This document shows, one piece after another, positions 50,701 through 62,979 of a stretch of 64,000 nucleotides of DNA (within the stretch, counting starts at the first letter, position 1; the number at the start of each line of letters is the position of its first letter). Below the pieces are notes generated by a model. It was not told the DNA's origin and made no database searches. It worked only from the letters and a program-made list of their open reading frames with translations. Made by a program: the position numbers and the translations under genes. The stretch spans positions 14,686,886 to 14,750,885 of the forward strand of contig NC_088789.1 in NCBI RefSeq assembly GCF_949628265.1. Direction: 5' to 3'. This DNA is from Cloeon dipterum. Its lineage: Eukaryota; Arthropoda; Insecta; Ephemeroptera; Baetidae.

Positions 50701-53700
50701 TCGTGTTAAAAATATCGTACTCTAAAAAAGCAACATCATTGATTAAAATATCCTTGTAAATAAAGAGTTTTGGATATTAACGCAGTTGCGTGATGAACTG
50801 ATAAATCTAGCACCAATGAATAATTACTATTATCATGACTATCCAGCAGAAGTCCAAAATAGAAAATAAAGTCTATGGAGAGTTACCCATGTGTTGAGCG
50901 GAAAATGAAAACCCGGATAAAAAGCAAATGAAAATAAGCTATAAAGGCAATATCTGGCCGTGCTGGGTGGCGGATGGAGCGGACACTGGATCGTGGGGCG
51001 GCATCAGGCGAATGTGGATAGGTGCTGCGGTGTTCACGAGCCCCCCAAGACTGACTCGAGTAGGTAAAAGTAATAGCAAGACGCGTACCTTCGGATGCAT
51101 GAATCACGTCTGCGGCCCAGTAATGACATTCGGTGGCGGGTGCACGAGCGATGAGGGCCATTTAAAAGCGGCCCTCTTTGTACTAACTGACGAGTCAGCC
51201 TGGTGAGCCGACGTTGGCTGCTCCCTCCGAATAGCGCCAAACTCTCACGTTGGATCACCACGTGCCGTCGACTCGTCGCCAAAGCAACGTCCTCAGCATC
51301 TCTCGCTCATCTTACTTCTGTCGTAAGCATGCCGGCCGGCCGGCTGTCCGTCCCGCGCGCCTGCATTTATGTATGCAAAGCTGCACACCGCCCCCGGGGG
51401 CCTCATTCACCGTGCGGCCGGCTGTCTACGTCATTAATGCATGCTGATGCATGCACGCTGCACAGCCACTTTTCCAGGGTTCGCCACTCCAGGCTCTCTC
51501 ATCCAAAATGCAAATCCTCAATGCCGCTCCTGAATGGGTCTTGTCTCTTGTCACGTACCACTTTCTACTTTGTCATCTAGGTAGCAGCCCATGGGTCGTT
51601 CACTTTTAATTTGATTTGGATTGCAAACTAGGATTACGCAATCACAATAATTAATTTGAACAATGGCAATCTTAGAATGGGCCCATGGTCATGTCCTTTC
51701 GCCCTGTCACCAGCTCTAAAGTTAATATTTAATAGGAAAGTCTTAAATTTAAAATTTACTGTTGCCTAGTGATTCAACCGAACGGTCGAATTTGAATGAG
51801 GCTCAAACCAAGGTCTTTTCGATCGCTATACCAATGCATAAACACACACATAATTGTCTCTGAAGCTTAGCAAACTAATACTTTGTACTTTACTTCCGCC
51901 TTCATTTTATTGAAATTTTGAGAGGGCATTAAATATTTCACATCTGTTTGAAGTTTCACACGAGGGCGTTGTTAAAATTCGGCCGATTGTTATTTATAGG
52001 CGAATGGGGGGCTGCTAATATAATTCCACAGAGGTCCGACATTAATTTTGTGGACGTTTTGCAATTCAACCAGTAACTTAAATCGATCTGAGGGGACAGT
52101 ACCAAGGTCGAAAAAGGTGTCAAATGGCCCTAAATGGCATGCAAAAGTTATGAAACACACTTCTCGGCCCCTGTTTAGCATCTCTTGCCTATTCCTCTCT
52201 GCTGAATGCAATTAGAGACACATATTTGTCTTTGAGGGCATTTCGGATTTCTATGATCTTGAAGTAAAACGCAATAACAGTCTGACTGGCAACTTATGCA
52301 TGAATCGGCTGAGCGCTGTTGATTGATCAAGTAGGGTGAAGAGTTTGCACGGCGGCTAAATTGATTTACAGATGCGCCGAGCCGGCAATTGTCAGTCCGA
52401 CACGTCACCAAATTTATGGCAATGCATGCGCATCGCCAGCAGCGCATGCATTGCAAAAATGCCAGACGAATTAATGGTGTGAGTGCGTGTATGATGCGGT
52501 TAAACACGGGCGCAATTCCCTCTTTTATTACGACGCCATCATGGTGCCGGGGAGGACCATAAAAACAATATTGGGGAACGCTAATCAATGCTGCCATATG
52601 CACGAAATAAAAGGCCCTAACTGCGCGCGGTGATTAAAACGAAAATAGCCTCAAAGCAATCCTTTATGGGTCCACTGTGCACAGTTTGCTTAAATTTGCA
52701 TCGTTATATAGAGTCAAATATATGGAAATTTTATTTTACGAAAATATTTTCACAGGCATTTTTCCCATGGTTAACTTGAAAATGAATCATCCGAGATATT
52801 TTTATTATCATGTATTTATTTATCATGTAATCCTGCTGAAATACATCCTCATGAATATGTTCAGTCCACTCGCATCTGATTCTCGCTTCCTGATTGCAAC
52901 AGTTCGGCACAACGTGAATATTCACCAAGAGTCAGGTTGTAAATATAGGATGATTTTTCGTATTTGCAGTCATTTCAGAAACAAATAATTTTAGCTAGAT
53001 CATGGCTAAAAATCAGATTGTTGATTAGGAGTTTTTGCATATACATAGACAGAGGCTGGAATAAAAACCAACAATGAAAAAATATATAATGTTTGCCAGA
53101 TGTTAAAAATAAGGAATGTATTATGCAGATCAATAAACTGCTCGGAACTTTAAAATTTTCAGAATTATTTTCTGTACTTCTAACGTTGCTTTGTTTTCCA
53201 AAAAATTAAATTGCTTTAAATACCGACCAGAATGACACACATTATTAAAAGTTTTAAAAATTTGCGCGGCTGAAATTTGTTCCTTCGGACTGTGAAAAAT
53301 TACTCGCTCGTGACTAGTCGTAAAACTGCGAGCGTGGCATTGAGCGGAAATGCGCACAATCGCAGAGATAGAATAAAAAACAGTTGAAACTAGGCGAATA
53401 ATAAAACCGTCCGCGGACCTAATCATTAGCAGCCGCGGGTGCTCACAGCTTTTATCACCAGACTGGCTTCCATATATTGCAGGACATGTGAACGACCCGG
53501 CGTCAACTTATGTCCCAGCTTATATGAATGGACATAACGATTAGTATTTTTTAAAAAGCAAAAATTCATTCGTTCTAAATGAGGCAAACTATGGATTTTC
53601 TACTCTCTATTGGGAGGTATAAATCCTAATATTTATCCTTCCTGCTTTGCTTATCTTATTTTATCATATCTTACTCCAATAAGCGTGTCTCAAAGCCAGA

Positions 53701-56215
53701 CGCAAGGCTTTTGAAACGTGATTCGACGTAGTAAACAAGCATCATACAGGTGATCGAATCCTCCCTAAGTATTTGTAAATCTGTTGACGCATAAAATCAA
53801 GCAGCTCATAGTAAGGAGCGCAGCAGTCAGCCAAGATTGTATTTTGGGACGCGACTATTAAGACCGAAATATTCCTCTCACGTGGCGGTATTAACGTGAG
53901 ATCCATTAATTTAATTAATGGAAACCCCTGTTTTATACCTCTATGATATTACTCTTTCTATTTATGTATTAGAGGTAAAAATGAAGAAAATATGTATTGA
54001 GAGCTTTTTTCAAGCTTTGATACATCATATAAGACATGGCTAATGTAAGGTATGAAAATTATTTTAATACAAGCATACAGTGCTTGCCAGGCACCATGAC
54101 ACTTAATCAAGTAAGGCATATTGATATCATTTTTTGAATTACGTGATATAAGGTTACATAAATTAGGTGACCTGCATTTTCTAATGAGGACAAACTCTAA
54201 TTTTCCGCATTGTGATTTTTATACTTTCATCGCAATCAAACTCAATGTATCGTGTGCTCGAATTTTAATTCCAATTGATATTCTGAAACATTTTAGCTTG
54301 ACGTTTTTGTAAATAGTTTTGTCTTGATTGTGTTATGTGAAAGCAGAATGAGCTTAAAACAAAGTACTGAGAGGTTATTTTGTTTATGCAACAAAAAACC
54401 GATCGATTAGAATTAGTCGCAGGCGCTGTTGTGCAACTGGAATTACGACTGCTTCGCCGCAAAATTTTGTGTGAAAGCAAACAGAGCAAGAAAATTCTAA
54501 AGGCGCGCGGAAAGGTCCCGTGTGCAATTTCCAGAACCTGGCTGACGTGACTCTTCTTTTTATTTCTTTTTCATTCCAGCGAAACGACTCTTTTGCCGCC
54601 TTCTAGATTGAAAAACGGCTTTCGCAACAAGAGTGACAAAGGGGATTTGCATAAAGCCACAAAAGCCCGGTGGCTGGCTGATGGTGCAGGCCTTGAAGGG
54701 CTTCTCCCAGCCCAAGTCCAATGACACCGATAGTGAAAGCCGCACTGCTGGAAAAGTTCCGTGGTTCCCGAGACCTGCAGTCGACATAAATATACTTTGC
54801 GGCGGCTGCGAATCAATGGGGGCGAGAGGAACGGAATTTTCGCGCCCCTGCTGTCACCGCCACAGTTTGCACTGCTCCCATAAATTAAGGCACGTGTCAG
54901 GCGAGTTTGCAACTTTCTTTTTGCTGCTTATATGAAAAGGAAAAATGAAAAATTCATTGGGCTTGAAGGGTCGTTTGTCAAGGTTGTGCGTTTTTCAGGA
55001 TGATTTGAGCAGAAATGAAAAGTTTGTGAAAGAGAGTGGTAATTTCATCTTTTCAAAGTTCAACGCAAAACTTTTGAAAGCCATGATTACGAGAAGAAAT
55101 TTAGTTGGTGCTGGAACTCATAAAACCTATAAAAATCGTTAATAATTGTCTAGTTGTACACCGTTGGTGTTGAACGAATATCTATCTAAAAATTAATATG
55201 TAAATCTGGATATTCTTTTAGCTAACACCCTCACATTGCAACCAAGGCAACAGACGAGCCGCGGTCCATTTTCATTAGAATGCTAAAATTAGCACCTTTA
55301 TACCAGCAGAGATGAAAAAATATTGCGCTTTTGTTATACCTAAATATAAGCATCCAGCCCAGACCGCTTATGGCTGTCGTGTGTTACACAGTTTTGTAGC
55401 ATAATAATATTGTATTAAATTATTTATACGCAAAGGATTTTGCTTCAGAAATGTAATGTAAATTTAATCTCTGGTCAAAAGTCTGATAAATTCAAAAATT
55501 TTAGATTTCCCTTCACCTGTCCTCTACCAAAAAAAAAGCTTAAAATATGCACGAATCTAGGGCCAGCTGCCAGAATGTTTCCAACTCCTTCTGATACATT
55601 AGCCTAGCCTCAAGTGCACAAAGGGAGAGAATTGCAAATTTTCGCGATACGGTTAAAGATTCGGCTGACCAAAGAAACATTATTCAAAAGCAACGTTTAA
55701 ACAGACAGCACGGTGCATTACTCAGCTGCATTAGCATTGCAAATCGCGCAGAGGCTCGATTCGACGATGGATGATTGAATCAGAAATTTTGGAGGTGCGA
55801 GCGCGCATACTAAGCGCGGAGCAGAGACATACACGAGCGTTTAAATATGCACGCACCTTTGACCCGACGAGGGCAAACTTCAAACCCGTCACTTTATTTG
55901 TAAACAAACTGCAACGTGGAACATGTAAAGCAGCCACTGGACCACCAAAGGACGAGATGGCCGAGATAAATTCACTCACCTGTTTTCGGTTTTTAGCTTG
56001 ATTTTTCTCAAATTGTTGAGTCGCGCTTATCCAGCGGCCGCGGGACCTATGAAGTGGTAGGCCAAAGTAAATTGCACGAGGGCAGTTGGGTGCATTTGGC
56101 TGTAACAGTACTCGCTCTCCACTGAGCACAATTAAAACAACTCAATCACCCGTCGAGCTGTATACGTTCAAACGTTCAGAGCGCTGCACTGCCAATGTCG
56201 AGTGAGCGCGCTGCA

Positions 56216-56230
56216 CACGTGGGTCACGTG
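56216..56230. promoter_or_regulatory. tandem E-box CACGTGGGTCACGTG
   Basis: Two CACGTG hexamers are separated by three bases inside an imperfect 19-bp palindrome (CACACGTGGGTCACGTGTG). Such a pair can bind two bHLH or bHLH-PAS dimers. The nearest candidate targets are tim, 10.6 kb away, and the small ORF at 56969-57106. Confidence 0.45.
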
Positions 56231-56857
56231 TGCGTGCAACGTGACTGCGGCCCGGCGGCGAAAATATACACGCTCCTGATGATGGCGTAATCGCGAGGGC
56301 TTTTTTCCTCGCCAGTACCGTGCCATCTGTCAACAAAATCCGAAAGGATCCACTTGGCCCAATTATATACTAATTCATTTTTTTTTATTTAATTTATTGA
56401 GAAAATTTTAATTCAGTAAGAGATCCTGTCCCTCTGCTGTGTTACGCAAGACGCGATTCTCAGCAGCTAAGCGCCGAGTGCTGGTCACGCTGCCGCACTC
56501 GCTCGCTGGAATAAACAAAGATGCTGGAGGGAGAACCACGAGAGAGCAATACCATCTCAAAAGTCTCCTCTTTGTGACGTAGTTTTCGCGCAGAGACAGC
56601 GGTTACGTGAAACATCAGCAAGTCGCCGCTATCCTTGTCGACGGAGCGCGGACGTCGGGGAGCATTCAAATGCAGCCGCCGCCGCACAAAAGCAAAACAT
56701 CTTGCATGATATTCTTGAATTATGCACCATCCAGCGAAGCACTTCATGAAAAAGTAACAGAAGATATGCCAACATCTAGAATGTTCACAGACCGTGAATT
56801 TGTTATGTCAATAAAACTTTGACAAAAGATAAAATAAAACAAATATGTCATGTTAGA

Positions 56858-56863
56858 TTTATT
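56858..56863 (-). terminator. polyadenylation signal downstream of the micropeptide ORF
   Basis: AATAAA on the minus strand, 106 bases after the stop codon of the small ORF. It supports a real 3' end here, but the hexamer is common in AT-rich DNA. Confidence 0.35.
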
Positions 56864-56968
56864 TTGTCCATTAATATATCTTGAAATTTAAAAATGCGAC
56901 TCGAATTAAAAAAAATCTTCCATCAATTTGGAAGGATCCCAAATATCAAGCAGGTCAGCAGGTGCCTT

Positions 56969-57106
56969 TCATGAACTAGCGGGTGCTTCTGTGCGACGCC
57001 GCAACTTGTTGAAAAGTAAATAAATCGCTGTGGCAGCGGCGATTACCAGGAACATCGGACAAAGGGTTGAGTTTTTATTTTTGAAGCATTTAATTTTGTG
57101 TTTCAT
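56969..57106 (-). CDS. candidate 45-residue single-pass membrane micropeptide
   Basis: This minus-strand ORF runs from ATG at 57106 to TGA at 56969-56971. Residues 1-13 are Lys/Asn-rich. Residues 17-33 (PMFLVIAAATAIYLLFN) form one hydrophobic helix. It is followed at once by KLRRR and a short polar tail (TEAPASS). An internal methionine at 18 could give a 28-residue form. A minus-strand AATAAA at 56858-56863, 106 bases past the stop, fits a short transcript. The ordered arrangement of hydrophobic core and basic flank is unlike random AT-rich DNA, and resembles tail-anchored or mitochondrial small proteins, but I do not recognise a family. It could also be the last exon of a spliced gene. There is no clear TATA box; a TCAGT initiator-like motif lies near 57177. 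Confidence 0.4.
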   Translation of the reverse strand: MKHKIKCFKNKNSTLCPMFLVIAAATAIYLLFNKLRRRTEAPASS

Positions 57107-59495
57107 TGTGAAGAGTTAATGAAAATCGACGTCTCCCCAAATGGTTTAAGATTTTGGTGCATCCCATTTTTATTTACTGAGGAGGAATTATTTTTTCCGT
57201 CTGACTAACTGTAGATTCATTATCACTAGTCTGAGCCAATTTTGCATTGCAGATTACAAGTTACAACATTGCCAAATATTTAAAGTTCTTTAGTTATTCA
57301 TGGGATGCTGACTGTAAGAGAGAAATGCGTAGTGCTGCTCAAACAATATGCGAAGAACGAACTTTTTGCGCCAAACAACCTTGCAAACGAATAATTTGGG
57401 ACTGCACACTCAGCAATAATGGATGAGCACGTCCTGTGAAAGACTACTATTGATATGACCGTTAATACTGTGAATTCACTCCCAACTTTGAAAAAAGGTA
57501 GAGCTGTTATATTTTTAATTTTAAATATGTTACCAGATAATTAATTTTATTGCTTGAATATATAGCAATAGTTGGTTGAAAATAGAGTTCAGATGGTTCA
57601 GATGTTAAAGTTAGATTTTTTGAAAAATCATTTTACTCTTTTCAAGCCTAAAGTGTGGACACATCCAATACCCAAAGAAATTTCAGCTAGTATTTATCAT
57701 AAAATTATGGTTTATTTCAAATACATACTGGTACAGAAGGCACACAAGAACATCAATTATGGTACAGTTACAGTCACTTTGTACAAACACGAAGCTTTGG
57801 TTGCTTTTTAACATATTAACTATTTAACATGTGCAAATTTGTTAGCTTCAAAGAATGAATAAGTCAATATTGCACGCGAATCCAATATTTTCTGCAGCTT
57901 CCCGAGCGTTGGAAAATTTCAATCTTCCTATTTTTGCCGACTTTTGATCTCTTTTACTTCTGTCTCAATATTTGAATTTTTGATTTGTCACTTCCGGCCT
58001 GTGCTCTCGATCTGTTTTATGGTTTGCAATAATTATATTTTGCACACGGTTTATCGGTATTTACATAACATGTATAGCATTTTTAAAGTTAAATGTAGTA
58101 ACACATCAATAGAGAACACATACACAGCTCATTTGGTATTTTTCTTATTTTGTTGAGGACATTTCTTGTGGAAAGACACAAACATTTGTGGTGAATCGCG
58201 CTGGCTTGTGAGAGAAATCGCGTCGTCGTAACGTTGTAGTAAAATTATGTATTTGGCAAACTTTTGCAAGGGATTGATCGGACTACCGGCATGAGAGTTT
58301 CAAAAGTGACAGAGAGTGATGGATATAATATTTTTCACGAAAGCTTCAACTTCGTCTAATATTTGAACTGGTTGGGATCGAATTATTCCGATAGATGTTA
58401 GTTTATTGTATATGCTACCAATGGTGACTTAGCGCGCAAAAAAATGTGAAGAAATGTTCTCTGTTTACATATGTGACTAACTGCTCTACAACTAACACAC
58501 GTGAATAATTTTTGAATTTGGCCAATTTGTTTTTTTTTCGTGCTATTTGAATTGATCAGTTTAGGCCCCAAGCTCGTTTTAATTTGAAATACTTTCTGCA
58601 ACCTGCAGACGTGAGTTCGTCCCTGAAATTACGAGCTTGGTGTGACTGAACAGCATAGTTTCAAATCTGTATATATAATGGAGTGTGAGAAAAAATATAT
58701 ATTACGTTGCGAGTATGGTTTGCATGATGGATGGGGGCGTGCATTTGCATTTAGAGTGCCCGTGAGATGCTGAAAGAGACAAACATTTGTTGCTGAAACA
58801 CGCCCTGGTATGAAAGTGCGAGTGTCAATAATGAATAGTGCACCAGTGGAAATGCAAGCCTCGTTTCATTAAATTTTGTTTCCTCTGCTCCTGGTGAACA
58901 ACATTAAGTGTGACGCGTATCTGTGATGATATGACAATATAAAATATTGGTCCGAAACACTGCACAGTGCAATGAGGAACAAAGAGAAAATTCGTCTGAC
59001 GGCATTTTTTCACTCGCTCCAAGAGTTAAAGGGTGAAAGGGGAAATCAAAAACACTGGGGTACTTTTGTGAAGGGTGAAGTGGTGAGGGTGAGTTCAAAT
59101 CGTTAGAAGAGGAGATAGGAGTAAAGTTAGGGTAAATATATTGCTTAAAAACGTGCAAGACTCGAGCGATTTCCTCAGATTGCTTAAAAAATTTAAAATT
59201 AAAATTCATCATATTTGGATGGCACCAAAAATTTCATGATTTTCTGATCAAGGTGTTTGTTGTAAATAAGAATATATATAATTATTTTAGAATTTTAGCT
59301 CAAATCTGGCAGGATAAACGAGTACCGTCCACGAGACAGTACTAAATCTGAATAACGGGTAAATCGGTGCGAGCGTAGAAATAGAATAGGTGGAACGATA
59401 GAGCTTGATAGGGCTAGTCTGGGAACGCGCTACTGCTAACTTGCCGCTGATTGCCGTGACACTGTTCGTTTATGGGCAGACGCAGCGAGATGTGT
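57107..59495. other. intergenic, 3' side of the tipE-like gene
   Basis: This is AT-rich DNA that includes the 3' UTR of the minus-strand tipE-like gene. No exon was recognised. The plus-strand open frame at 57572-57811 has no family signature and was not accepted. Confidence 0.45.
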
Positions 59496-62400
59496 CTACT
59501 CGTCGTCCGTCGGGTCGGCACTGTCCTCGTGCTTGTCCTCCTGTTGCAGCTGGCTGCTCTCCACGTCCTTGTTGTTGGTGGGTGGCTCGTTGCCGCCGCA
59601 GCACCCTCTGCACTTGACTCGCATCTTGGCGTCGTCGCCGACCTTGACCACCTTGGTGCACACGATCAGCGACGTGCACGACACGACTGCCAGCACGAAG
59701 GGGATGGTGACGAAGAGGATCAGCTCCAGCTTGGTCCGCTCCAGATCGTAGCGTGCCAGCGAGTACAGCTGATCGGTCTTGTGGTAAAAGCACAAGAAGC
59801 GCGACTGGCCGGTGTGGTTGGTGCCGTCCTTGCCGTGGCTCTTCACAAAGTCCCTGCACTCGTCCCTCAGAGTGTTTACACAGCCCTGAAATCGCAAGAC
59901 AGACAAGTCGTTTCAAATCGTCACACGAATCGGACCGAGAGAGTGCACTTGAAGCGGATGAGTATGCAACCGGCACAATGGAGAAGTAACTCTTGTTGCA
60001 TATCGCCGCAGAAACAAGTCAACAAAAGGTAAGCGAAACTCATTGGGAAAGTTGCAATGAATGAAAATTACTCTCTATGTCCTTAGTTATTTTTTACATG
60101 ATATTTTAGGGTGCCTTGTATTTCTAAAATGGGGAAATCATGCCCCAGACTTTTCATGCGCGTTTGATTGTAACGAAAATAAGAATTAAAAGCGATTTGA
60201 GGAAGTGAGATCAAATTTGAAATCGGAAATAACCTTCTGGGAACCATCAAAAAGAAAAAAAGAAGCCATTCATTGTAAAAATGATGGTAAAAAATTGAAA
60301 AGAAAAATTACGTGGCCTCTCAAGTCTCTTCAGCAGTACTCCGCCCAAAGAGCACACTGCAGAGGATTCCCTTTTTGATATTTTCTGCAGAGATGATTTA
60401 TTCGCAGGTAAATCCATTTCTGACTGGCCAAAACAACAGTTTCCCGTGTAATATAATATTTGATCATGATCAAATACACATTGAGAAAATCTTTGATAAC
60501 TTTAATTGATTCATAAATTTTTCGGTTTATAGTAAATACATCTTCCTCAGTGTATCAAGCAGTTTATTTTCCCCTTATTTCTACAGAAATGCCCAACTCA
60601 GGATATTTCTGTAGATATACGGGAAAATAAGCAGCTCGATATGCACAGGGAAAGCTGAATTTAATTTCAACAGAAAAAATAGGACTACCTCGTGTGCTTC
60701 TGCCTTCACTGGCATCTATCAACAATTACTGCAAGAAATATTGATCTGTAAAATTTTTCTTAAAACTTGTCCAAAAGTTACTGTACCTCTGTAAAATAAA
60801 GATCTTGACATCCCTAATTAAGTTTTCTTATTATTTATTGATATGTTTGGTTCTTTACTGAACACTGATCCGTAGAAAATGATCTAAAAAAAATAAACTC
60901 ACGTCCAAGTTGATCATAAGCCTGGTACTGTTGTAAATGATGAGATCGTTCTGCGGTGGAGGCAGCTCAGGGTCTACTTTGTACGTTTGGGCCTCTTCGA
61001 ACAACGCCCAGAGATAAGTGAAGTTCATGTAATGTGCCGGCAACTTTTCCTCAGGCACCACAGTGCCTTCGAAATTAAAATCCGCGTTACTTTTCAACCG
61101 TATAGGGATGGATTTTAAAAGGAACACCGACCATTAGTGCAATCGAGGGCGGTGATGTTGTGGACATTGTTGACATGCCCCGCCGATTTCTCAGCCTTCA
61201 TGCAAGCGGCCAGGAACACGCCCTTGTCTGGCGTCCACATCAGCTGCTCCTCTGGTGGTTTCTGCTTGGCAGGGTCAGGTTCAGGGTCCCTTTAAAGCAT
61301 ATAAATGAATTATAATCCAAGGTTTATTTCGAAAAAGATGGAAATTAAAAAAATACTACAGCACTGCTTGCTAAAAAGGCATTAATTGCAGTGAAAATAT
61401 TATCACCATTTTTTGAAGCGTACAGCTCGTTTTTTTGGCCAAGCAAGCCTGACTGTAATCGTACTATAATTTTTTTAATTACTCCACCCTCAGGTTTTTT
61501 TATATTTTACAGATTAAAATTTCTTGAAGAATATAAGCTTTGATTGCCTTTAAAAATTGTGTACAAAAATATTTCAACTGCTCACTCGATCACGGTGTAT
61601 CCCTTGCTACACTCGGCGGTCAGAACGATATCCCCGTGGAAAAGCAGCACGTTGATGCCAAAGGTCGTGATGCGCGGGCAGTATCTATCGCAGTGGAACG
61701 GCGTTTTCTTGATCTGCCTGCATCTACTTTTCTGGCACTCGAAGAAGCCGTTCAGCTTTAAATTATCCTGAGGGAAGGACATCGATTTTTATTGTAATAT
61801 TTCACTCGCCTCGGCTGAATGAGAACTCACCCTGTCAGCGTCGATGAAGTTGCCGTCCGCGACTGTCTGGCAGCTGTATATTTCGGACAAGTTGGCACAG
61901 TGTCCCCTCTTGCAACTGAAGACGCCGGTGATGGTTTCGCACTCGCCGTCCTGGTTGCAATTGTACTTGCGCAGTGACTCCTCATCCGCCGGAGGACAGG
62001 CCACGTTCGCAGGCCGCGTGCAGTTTTCCAGCCTGTTTTGAATTTGATCAAGATTAAAAATTTAATAAAATCTTATAGGAAAAAGTCAAAAACTTAAATT
62101 ACGCTACACAAAATTGTACTAATCAATGACCGCATTTTTTATCTCTTAACACCGCAAAACGTAAATAGCTCGTCAAACAGCAGTGACATGATCAAAATAT
62201 TGTAGGATTAAAGAAATCGTAAATAATCTAAAAGATTTCAATTTACTTAAGCCTTTATCTCTAAATTTTCGTTCTTTTTGATCAGGATAAAAGCATCGTA
62301 AAGCAAGGGTGTCTGTTTCAACAAAATCATAAAATGGTACTTTTATTACGAATGTTAATGGAATTATTCATTACATCAGACTTGTTAATGGCAATGCTCA

Positions 62401-62979
62401 AATTCGAGTCCCTCTATCAGCGTCAAAGGGTGACTGTAAATGTTGAGCTTCAGGGGCAGTAAGACTATAACCATCAATCAAGACATGACACGTTAAGCGC
62501 GGGGGAGTGTTTGAATCAATACTGGATCGCGTAAATCAGCCACTGGAGAGTTGCCATTTCCCTAAGAACCAGCGGATCGATCCAACTGAAAATATATTAT
62601 GCGTCCCCTAATCTGACTTCAAAATATTTGGCATTGTAAATGTCTAAAAATATCTTAATGACCTGATCGTGGTTCCATTCCTCCGGACGATTACGTGAAT
62701 CTGGGGATAGGGCGGCGAGCTCTTAGACAAACACCACTCTCCGCAGGACGACCAATCGCCAAGGGTCAAGCCCCAGTAGAGCTCCCTGGTTTGGCACATG
62801 GCCGGCTGGGTGTCATAGCCGGACTCGAGGAGGCGCACGGCCGGCGCGTACACGGCCACGGACAGGTACACAATTGACACGCTGCTCAGCACCGCGATCA
62901 GTTGGCACACGCAGATAGACGCGCAGATCCTGCTGTCCTGCTCCGGCACGATCCTCGGCGCCCCTTTCTTGCGGCCCAT
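59496..62979 (-). CDS. TipE/TEH-family auxiliary subunit of the voltage-gated sodium channel
   Basis: TipE-family proteins are double-pass membrane partners of the insect sodium channel Para that alter its expression and gating. Exons, minus strand: 62979-62663, 62032-61831, 61767-61586, 61289-61132, 61066-60903 and 59885-59496; 1413 nt, 470 residues, all phases compatible. The short basic N-terminus (MGRKKGAPR) is cytosolic and TM1 spans about 18-45. The large ectodomain (46-393) contains the signature DWSSCGEWCLSK, many paired cysteines (for example CKRGHC and CQKSRCRQIKK.PFHC) and N-glycosylation sequons (NGTT, NCT, NLS, NIT, NFT, NST, NHT). TM2 is about 394-418 (LELILFVTIPFVLAVVS). The cytosolic tail has a Cys-rich patch (CRGCCGG) and an acidic end. 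The SSCGEWC form and Cys-rich insert favour a TEH paralogue over tipE itself, but which one is not settled. Two of five donors are GTC (GTCATT, GTCGGT), supported by phase. A noncoding leader joins at an acceptor at about 63002. Confidence 0.93.
60559..60635. repeat. imperfect inverted repeat (hairpin) in tipE-like intron 5
   Basis: Arms 60559-60590 and 60605-60635 pair over about 31 positions with roughly four mismatches by eye, around a 14-base loop; both arms carry TCTACAGAAAT or its complement and a TTATTTTCCC block. It adjoins the repeat copy at 60615-60716 and suggests a foldback or MITE-like element. Confidence 0.6.
60615..60716 (+). repeat. diverged copy of the dispersed repeat (partner at about 11134-11233)
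   Basis: This is the second copy of the roughly 100-base repeat, in the same orientation, inside the last intron of the tipE-like gene. Its 5' part overlaps the right arm of the hairpin, so the full element may start at about 60559. Confidence 0.6.

Larger units (their letters stand above)
45569..56968. other. 11.4-kb region upstream of tim without a firm gene
   Basis: The region contains the unresolved leader of tim, two E-boxes, a divergent TATA box and a possible exon at 47625-47700. Longer open frames (50023-50262, 50883-51580, 54560-54935, 55731-56129, 56460-56822) have no recognisable family motif and mostly occur in antisense pairs, typical of chance openings in GC-richer islands. The frame at 50023-50262 ends in a helix-prone, coiled-coil-like stretch but lacks any other support. 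A perfect 7-base inverted repeat CTCACGT/ACGTGAG lies at about 53878-53901, next to a near-palindrome of TTAAT units. Confidence 0.4.

Noticed and set aside
55731..56129. A 132-codon minus-strand frame and its antisense partner at 55771-56001.
   Set aside because: Mutual antisense openings in a GC-richer island; neither shows a domain, a signal peptide or conserved-looking spacing.
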